A stretch of 11,604 nucleotides of DNA, taken from NCBI GenBank assembly GCA_044448905.1, contig JBIOHJ010000102.1, positions 1 to 11,604 of the forward strand, in the 5' to 3' direction. The stretch is from JBIOHJ01 sp044448905 (lineage in GTDB: Bacteria > Bacteroidota > Bacteroidia > AKYH767-A > OLB10). The notes under the pieces are model-generated. The model ran no database searches and had not been told where the DNA came from. It worked only from the letters and a program-made list of their open reading frames with translations. Positions 8,257-11,604 of this stretch are shown piece after piece (positions within the stretch are counted from its first letter, which is position 1; each line of letters begins with the position of its first letter). The position numbers and the translations under genes are program-made.

Positions 8257-9855
8257 TCATTCGTACATTTCCAGCCTGAGTCTTGTTTCCTCGAGGTCAA
8301 GTTCTTTTTCAATCTTTCTTAAAATTTCTTCACTCGATTTACCTTCTCTGTGCAGGCGTTCAACTGTTTTCCGTTCAACACCTATAAGGTCTAACTGCAA
8401 TTGGGTATATTCATTAAAAACATTTACCCCAAGTGTTTTGCCTCCTCCAAAGTAACTGGCAGGAAGCTCCGTTTTTTGCAGCCTGTTAAATTTTACTTCA
8501 TACTTGCTTTTAATGTTGGTAAGCAGGGTATCATGCATTAATGAAAGATTATCTTCAATATGCGAAATGGTTTCTGCCACTACGTGGGTACGTACTTCAT
8601 ATTCTTCAGCCACAATTGAATGTTTCGGAATCTTTAATTTTTTTATGATCCACGGCAGCGTAAGGCCCAGCAATACAAGGGTTGATAATATAACACAGAA
8701 GGCGAGATAAATTACCAGGCTGCGTTGTGGAAAAGGCATGCCATCCTGCAATGTAAGAGGCAGTGCCAGTGCGGCAGCCATAGATACTACGCCCCGCATA
8801 CCCGCCCAGCCGAATACCACCATGTTACGTGAAACAAACTGTTCATCTTTTATGCTTCGCCTGTTGCGGAAAAATGGTAACGAAGCGGAAGGGATGATCC
8901 AGATAAACCTTACCAGTATAACTACACCGCTGATAACGGCTCCGTACAATAACAATTCACTTGCAGGGTATTCGCCAATACCCGCCATTACATTGCGCAG
9001 CTGAAGCCCCAGGAAAACAAAGATGAGGCTGTTTAAAATAAATACAACCACTTCCCACACAGCATAAGCCATTATCCTGCTTTCGTGGCTGAATATCTGT
9101 CCCGAACGGAAAGAAAGGTATAACCCGGTGATTACAACAGCTAGCACGCCTGAAAAGTGAAAATATTCTGCAAGCAAATAAGAAGCAAAAGGAGTGAGGA
9201 ACGTAAGTGTTACTTCAATAACAGGGTCGCATACGAATTTCTTATGTATAAGATATAACGCATAGCCTACACCCAATCCTGTGCCGATTCCTGCTGTCAC
9301 CACCACCAGAAAATTAAACCCTGCCTCCCACAAAACAAAGTTGCCTGCCGTTACTGCCGTTAAAGCATATTTATAAGCAATCAGGCCGCTGGCATCATTC
9401 ACCAGGCTTTCTCCTTCCAGTATAGTGATGAGCCGGGGATGCAGGCCTAACCCCTTGGTAAGTGAAGTAGCCGCAACGGCATCAGGAGGCGATACAATAG
9501 CGCCAATAAGAAAACACAGCGGCCAGCTTAAACCTGGAATGAGCAAGTGAGCGGTCACAGCCACCAATATGGTAGTAAGCAATACAAGCCCTACAGCCGC
9601 CCACGTTATGGGTCTTATCGCAGCTTTGAAATTATGCCAGCTTGTATTCCATGCCGCGGCATATAAGAGCGGGGGTAAAAAAATGATAAAGACAACTTCA
9701 GGATTGAGTGAAATAATAGGCAGCCCTGGTATGAGGCTTATGGCAACACCCGACAGCACTAATACAATAGGGAACGGAAACTTAAACCTGTTGCTGAGCA
9801 ATCCTAAGAAGGTGATGCCAAACAGCAGCAATAAAATGAGGCTGACATTTTCCAT
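8257..9855 (-). CDS. Na+/H+ antiporter, CPA1 family (NhaP/YjcE-like)
   Basis: The protein has 532 residues, with about twelve hydrophobic helices up to residue 410 and a cytoplasmic tail of about 120 residues. Family motifs are all present: VSPPDAVAAT (121-130), GESLVNDASG (148-157) with the ion-binding Asn153-Asp154 pair, and FGWAGMRGVVSMA (348-360) with the conserved Arg354. The charged, helical tail is standard for bacterial CPA1 exchangers, and the length is typical. The expected role is exchange of cytoplasmic Na+ (possibly Li+ or K+) for external H+, for pH and salt homeostasis at the inner membrane. The gene is convergent with tamL across a 35-nt gap that shows no hairpin terminator. 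The start ATG at 9855 is followed at once by the first helix. Cation preference cannot be read from the sequence. Confidence 0.93.
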   Translation of the reverse strand: MENVSLILLLLFGITFLGLLSNRFKFPFPIVLVLSGVAISLIPGLPIISLNPEVVFIIFLPPLLYAAAWNTSWHNFKAAIRPITWAAVGLVLLTTILVAVTAHLLIPGLSWPLCFLIGAIVSPPDAVAATSLTKGLGLHPRLITILEGESLVNDASGLIAYKYALTAVTAGNFVLWEAGFNFLVVVTAGIGTGLGVGYALYLIHKKFVCDPVIEVTLTFLTPFASYLLAEYFHFSGVLAVVITGLYLSFRSGQIFSHESRIMAYAVWEVVVFILNSLIFVFLGLQLRNVMAGIGEYPASELLLYGAVISGVVILVRFIWIIPSASLPFFRNRRSIKDEQFVSRNMVVFGWAGMRGVVSMAAALALPLTLQDGMPFPQRSLVIYLAFCVILSTLVLLGLTLPWIIKKLKIPKHSIVAEEYEVRTHVVAETISHIEDNLSLMHDTLLTNIKSKYEVKFNRLQKTELPASYFGGGKTLGVNVFNEYTQLQLDLIGVERKTVERLHREGKSSEEILRKIEKELDLEETRLRLEMYE

Positions 9856-9960
9856 TGGACAAAAATAAATGTTTATAAATAGTAAATCCGTAGCCTACCA
9901 CGGTTAACAAGCTCAGGCGCTTAAGTAAGTTAAAGGGCAGGAGGGAAGCCTATGTGAATT

Positions 9961-10044
9961 GCTCACCCAGCGGAGAGAGCCGCTCATTCAATGGATACAG
10001 GTGCTCACACAGTGGAGTGAACCGCTTACTCAATTGACACAGGT
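9961..10044. repeat. Degenerate 21-bp tandem repeat, four units (two 42-bp copies)
   Basis: 9961-10002 and 10003-10044 are adjacent 42-bp copies identical at 34 of 42 positions by my alignment. Each splits into two 21-bp halves of the type GCTCAnnCAnnGGAnnnAGnn, beginning at 9961, 9982, 10003 and 10024. A weaker fifth start, GCCCAC, follows at 10045. Each 42-bp copy can form a short hairpin: AGCGG/CCGCT at 9969-9984 and AGTGG/CCGCT at 10011-10026, the second keeping pairing through a G-U. The minus strand is open through the array from 10051 to a TAG at 9952-9950 and would read as heptads. No ATG start is present, so no gene is called. The surrounding gap (9856-10129) otherwise shows nothing I recognise. 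Confidence 0.8.
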
Positions 10045-10129
10045 GCCCACTTCACTTCGTTATGCAAATGGTGATTACATCATTGAGGATTAAAGGATAA
10101 ATTAAAGGACGGAATATTGAAAAAGGCTT

Positions 10130-10522
10130 TTAAAGGTCGCCATGATTTAAGAAAGGAATATTTACTTCTATCATTTCTTCAACCGGGAAAAAACTTTCTT
10201 TAACCCGTGGCATAGTTTTGTAATTTACATACATCAAAGCGCCTCTTACATCATCCTCATTTTTAATCCTGGCGAATGTAACATAAGGTGCATATTTAGC
10301 AATATATTCTCTTACTATATCATCAACCACGAGCCCTTTTCTTAGTTCGCCATAACCCGTTTTTACAAATACTCTGTGTGGCGGCTTGTCACAAAAAATA
10401 GCATAAATACCAATTCCATCAAATAATTTATCCTTTAAATCAATGGTCTTATAATCCATATATGAGCCATTTTTGTTTTTCGCCCAATCTAAAACAAGGC
10501 TTCGCATAAAGTGTTTTTCCAT
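10130..10522 (-). CDS. Hypothetical protein, possibly a degenerate GIY-YIG-like domain
   Basis: The protein has 130 residues from the ATG at 10522; a second Met at residue 6 (10507) is an alternative start. I do not recognise it with certainty. It has no signal peptide or membrane segment. Visible pattern: GIGIYAIFC (36-44), then VFVKTGYGELR (51-61), a helix with Arg71, then YVTFARI (80-86) and a short helix ahead of PRVKESFFP. The order 'G-(I/V)-Y ... V-x-x-G-x-G-x-(I/L)-x-x-R ... V-T-(F/W)-A' recalls GIY-YIG-fold proteins, but the usual Y-(V/I)-G of the second strand is replaced by VFVKTG and no clear catalytic Glu is placed. If related, it may be a non-catalytic member. It stands alone on its strand, with the repeat array and the antiporter gene downstream and a plausible promoter at 10568-10600. 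Confidence 0.65.
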   Translation of the reverse strand: MEKHFMRSLVLDWAKNKNGSYMDYKTIDLKDKLFDGIGIYAIFCDKPPHRVFVKTGYGELRKGLVVDDIVREYIAKYAPYVTFARIKNEDDVRGALMYVNYKTMPRVKESFFPVEEMIEVNIPFLNHGDL

Positions 10523-10567
10523 TTATATGTTTATATTATTTCAGTGTATTAATGAAAACGGAATTAA

Positions 10568-10600
10568 TAAATATAGGGTTGATAAAGATATGAAAACAAA
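10568..10600 (-). promoter_or_regulatory. Possible promoter for the minus-strand orphan gene
   Basis: On the minus strand, TTTG (10600-10597) is followed after 21 nt by TATATTTA (10575-10568). This fits the Bacteroidota -33 TTTG and -7 TAnnTTTG pattern except for the last base. It lies 45 nt upstream of the ATG at 10522. The assignment is by pattern only. Confidence 0.35.
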
Positions 10601-10616
10601 GTTAACCAAATTAGCG

Positions 10617-10637
10617 CAGGTCAAAAGGCGTGACCTG
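10617..10637 (+). terminator. Hairpin followed by short T-run (terminator-like)
   Basis: Perfect 7-bp arms CAGGTCA (10617-10623) and TGACCTG (10631-10637) enclose a 7-nt loop and are followed by GCTTTTTC with five T. This fits a weak plus-strand terminator. No plus-strand gene ends here, so it would serve an unannotated short transcript, or be a fortuitous hairpin inside the doubtful 60-codon frame. Confidence 0.35.
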
Positions 10638-10720
10638 GCTTTTTCAATTCCCTTTTATGGGTTTAGAAAGTACCTTCCTGACTTATGTGTAGCTGACACG
10701 ATTTATAACATACAGATTAC

Positions 10721-10786
10721 CCGTCATCCTGGTAGCAATCGCACCTGTGCCCGGCAGGAATGGAATCTATGACGGTTATTTTTTTT
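10721..10786 (+). repeat. REP-like two-step palindrome with T-run
   Basis: Outer arms CCGTCAT (10721-10727) and ATGACGG (10769-10775) are perfect complements. Inner arms TCCTG (10727-10731) and CAGGA (10755-10759) continue the stem across an asymmetric bulge on the right side. Eight T follow at 10779-10786. The CCGTCATxCCTG...CAGGAAT...ATGACGG layout is like intergenic repetitive palindromes seen in several bacterial phyla. The T-run also lets it act as a terminator. Only one copy lies in the window, so repeat status is an inference. Confidence 0.5.
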
Positions 10787-10830
10787 CAAATAAACAACTA
10801 AAACATAACTGCGCGGATTATATAAATTAC

Positions 10831-10838
10831 TACCTTTA
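10831..10838 (+). promoter_or_regulatory. Possible -7 promoter element for the SHOCT-like gene
   Basis: TACCTTTA matches seven of eight positions of TAnnTTTG and begins 32 nt before the ATG at 10863, which would give a short leader. No TTG is found at the expected -33 distance, so support is weak. Confidence 0.3.
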
Positions 10839-10862
10839 GCCCCTGACCAAAACCAACTACCT

Positions 10863-11363
10863 ATGAAAAACTACATCATTTTATTATTCGCGATATTTGT
10901 TTCATCGCAGGCTTTCAGCCAGAAGAAAAAAAAACCAGAGGAAATGCAATTACAAATTGATTCCCTCATCCAGGCAAACACTGCGCTCTCGGGCAAGGTA
11001 GATTCCATTTCTAAAGACCTGGCGATTTACCACGGGCTTTATACAACCATTAAGGACAAGGTTATAAAATATGATTTTGACCCGGCAAAGATGTCCCAGA
11101 TTATTGATTCCCTTAGGACACACAGGGATTCAACATTCACCGGGCTTACGGCTGCTTCCGCTTCTTTAAAGGATACTTTATTCATTCTGAATAAAGAAAA
11201 TATAAAGCTTAAAGCATCACTTGACAGTATTACTACCACGGAAGCAAACAAAGCCAAGGTGATAGCTGAACTAAAAGAGTTAAAAGGACTTCTCGATAAC
11301 AAAATTATTACCCAGCCGGAGTTTGATGCCAAGAAAGCGAAAATAATGGAAAGGTGGCAATGA
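10863..11363 (+). CDS. Secreted coiled-coil protein with C-terminal SHOCT-like motif
   Basis: The protein has 166 residues. A Sec signal peptide covers about residues 1-19 (hydrophobic core IILLFAIFVSS, cleavage near AFS before Gln20). A lysine run and a long helical, coiled-coil-prone region follow, with repeated spacing of Leu/Ile and the motif (I/V)DS(L/I) at 32, 47, 81 and 121. The last 30 residues (ELKELKGLLDNKIITQPEF onward from 136, ending in AKIMERW) match the short SHOCT pattern of a helix, a (K/G)-I-(I/L)-(T/S)-x-x-E-F turn and a second helix. SHOCT motifs are usually found at protein ends and are thought to mediate oligomerisation. There is no lipobox, so the protein is probably periplasmic or exported. 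It forms its own transcription unit with terminators downstream. A 38-bp copy of codons near residues 71-83 lies behind the gene. Function is unknown. Confidence 0.8.
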   Translation: MKNYIILLFAIFVSSQAFSQKKKKPEEMQLQIDSLIQANTALSGKVDSISKDLAIYHGLYTTIKDKVIKYDFDPAKMSQIIDSLRTHRDSTFTGLTAASASLKDTLFILNKENIKLKASLDSITTTEANKAKVIAELKELKGLLDNKIITQPEFDAKKAKIMERWQ

Positions 11364-11409
11364 CCGGACAGTTTATTTTTAGCCACGGGTAATAGTACCG
11401 GTACTCATT

Positions 11410-11447
11410 GATTTTGGCCCGGCAAAGATGTCCCGGGTTATTGTTTC
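11410..11447 (+). repeat. Partial copy of an internal segment of the preceding gene
   Basis: These 38 bases match 11073-11110 inside the SHOCT-like gene at 34 positions, with an uninterrupted 17-nt block CCCGGCAAAGATGTCCC (11418-11434 against 11081-11097). The source segment encodes DFDPAKMSQIIDS. Upstream, CCACGGG occurs in the same order in both places (11030-11036 and 11383-11389) but at a shorter distance, hinting that the copy once extended further. There is no open gene here, so this is a decayed duplication remnant. Confidence 0.75.
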
Positions 11448-11471
11448 AATAACCCCTGCCTGTATTTTTTT
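11435..11471 (+). terminator. Terminator-like hairpin behind the SHOCT-like gene
   Basis: A perfect 9-bp stem GGGTTATTG (11435-11443) and CAATAACCC (11447-11455) with loop TTT is followed, after nine bases, by seven T (11465-11471). The gap between stem and T-run is longer than ideal. The left arm lies inside the duplicated gene fragment. Confidence 0.5.
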
Positions 11472-11492
11472 AGATAAATAAAAATAAAAACT

Positions 11493-11523
11493 AAAATGGC
11501 AATATTATATTGCCATTTTTTTT
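11493..11523 (+). terminator. Strong intrinsic terminator, potentially bidirectional
   Basis: A perfect 12-bp stem AAAATGGCAATA (11493-11504) and TATTGCCATTTT (11508-11519) with loop TTA runs straight into T at 11520-11523, giving eight consecutive T with the arm. The A-rich left flank gives a T-run on the minus strand too. It is probably the main stop for the gene ending at 11363. From 11524 to the window end the sequence is AT-rich, and I see nothing definable in it. Confidence 0.85.
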
Positions 11524-11604
11524 GGTTTTAAAATAAATTATAAACATTTTTACATCCAATTTCTTTTTATCAATGTTTCTCATTCAATTATAATTACATG
11601 CAAA

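Larger units (their letters stand above)
10523..10862. other. Gap between divergent genes; hairpins and a doubtful 60-codon frame
   Basis: This 340-bp stretch separates two divergently oriented genes. It holds the possible minus-strand promoter, a 7-bp hairpin at 10617-10637, a REP-like palindrome at 10721-10775 with a T-run, and a -7-like box at 10831-10838. A 60-codon plus-strand frame (10590-10772, start MKTKLTKLAQVKRRD) is open, but its last 17 codons run through the palindrome and its stop lies in the right arm. It also lacks any recognisable domain, so I do not call it as a gene, although a small peptide cannot be excluded. Confidence 0.6.

Noticed and set aside
9860..9867. Perfect TAnnTTTG box (TATTTTTG, minus strand) before the antiporter gene
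   Set aside because: It lies only 4 nt upstream of the ATG, so transcription would start inside the gene, and no TTG sits at the -33 distance.
9961..10044. CRISPR array
   Set aside because: Units are directly adjacent and degenerate, with no unique spacers, and no cas genes are near.
10473..10772. 99-codon plus-strand frame overlapping the orphan gene
   Set aside because: Its first part is antisense to the minus-strand gene and its end lies in the REP-like palindrome. Only an internal ATG at 10590 is worth mentioning, and that is unsupported.

Overview
The window looks like chromosomal DNA of a Bacteroidota bacterium, probably a Chitinophagales- or Sphingobacteriales-type lineage. This rests on four things: an AT-rich genome with moderate-GC genes; a TamB paired with a lipoprotein TamA homologue (TamL), an arrangement typical of Bacteroidota; weak or absent Shine-Dalgarno sites; and several TAnnTTTA boxes resembling the Bacteroidota -7 element TAnnTTTG. 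No phage, plasmid, IS, CRISPR, rRNA or tRNA gene is visible. The genes are mostly ordinary core or housekeeping ones. The unusual material lies in the gaps.

Layout. 1-80 is the 3' end of an upstream gene, possibly of the SRPBCC/AHSA1 type. 109-534 is a small DUF1801 protein. 535-917 is a gap without a convincing gene; it holds several inverted repeats, including a nested set at 620-734, and a possible promoter for the next gene. 918-5891 (TamB) and 5927-8221 (TamL) lie 35 nt apart on the same strand and form the main unit: an inner-membrane-anchored, periplasm-spanning protein and its Omp85-family outer-membrane lipoprotein partner. Convergent to them, 8257-9855 (minus) encodes a CPA1 Na+/H+ antiporter.

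Upstream of the antiporter, 9961-10044 holds a degenerate tandem repeat, best described as four 21-bp units (two 42-bp copies, 34/42 identical). It is followed by a small minus-strand orphan gene (10130-10522) with a faint GIY-YIG-like pattern. 10523-10862 is a second gap with two hairpins, one a REP-like two-step palindrome followed by eight T. 10863-11363 encodes a secreted coiled-coil protein with a C-terminal SHOCT-like motif. Behind it, a 38-bp stretch repeats an internal segment of that same gene (34/38 identical) and supplies one arm of a terminator-like hairpin. A strong 12-bp-stem intrinsic terminator follows.

Functionally, TamB and TamL should work together in delivering or inserting material at the outer membrane. 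The antiporter handles pH and Na+ homeostasis, and the other small genes have no evident link to these. I found no convincing new multi-gene system. The best leads are the gene-fragment duplication at 11410-11447, the 21-bp repeat with an open heptad frame, and the nested inverted repeats upstream of tamB.
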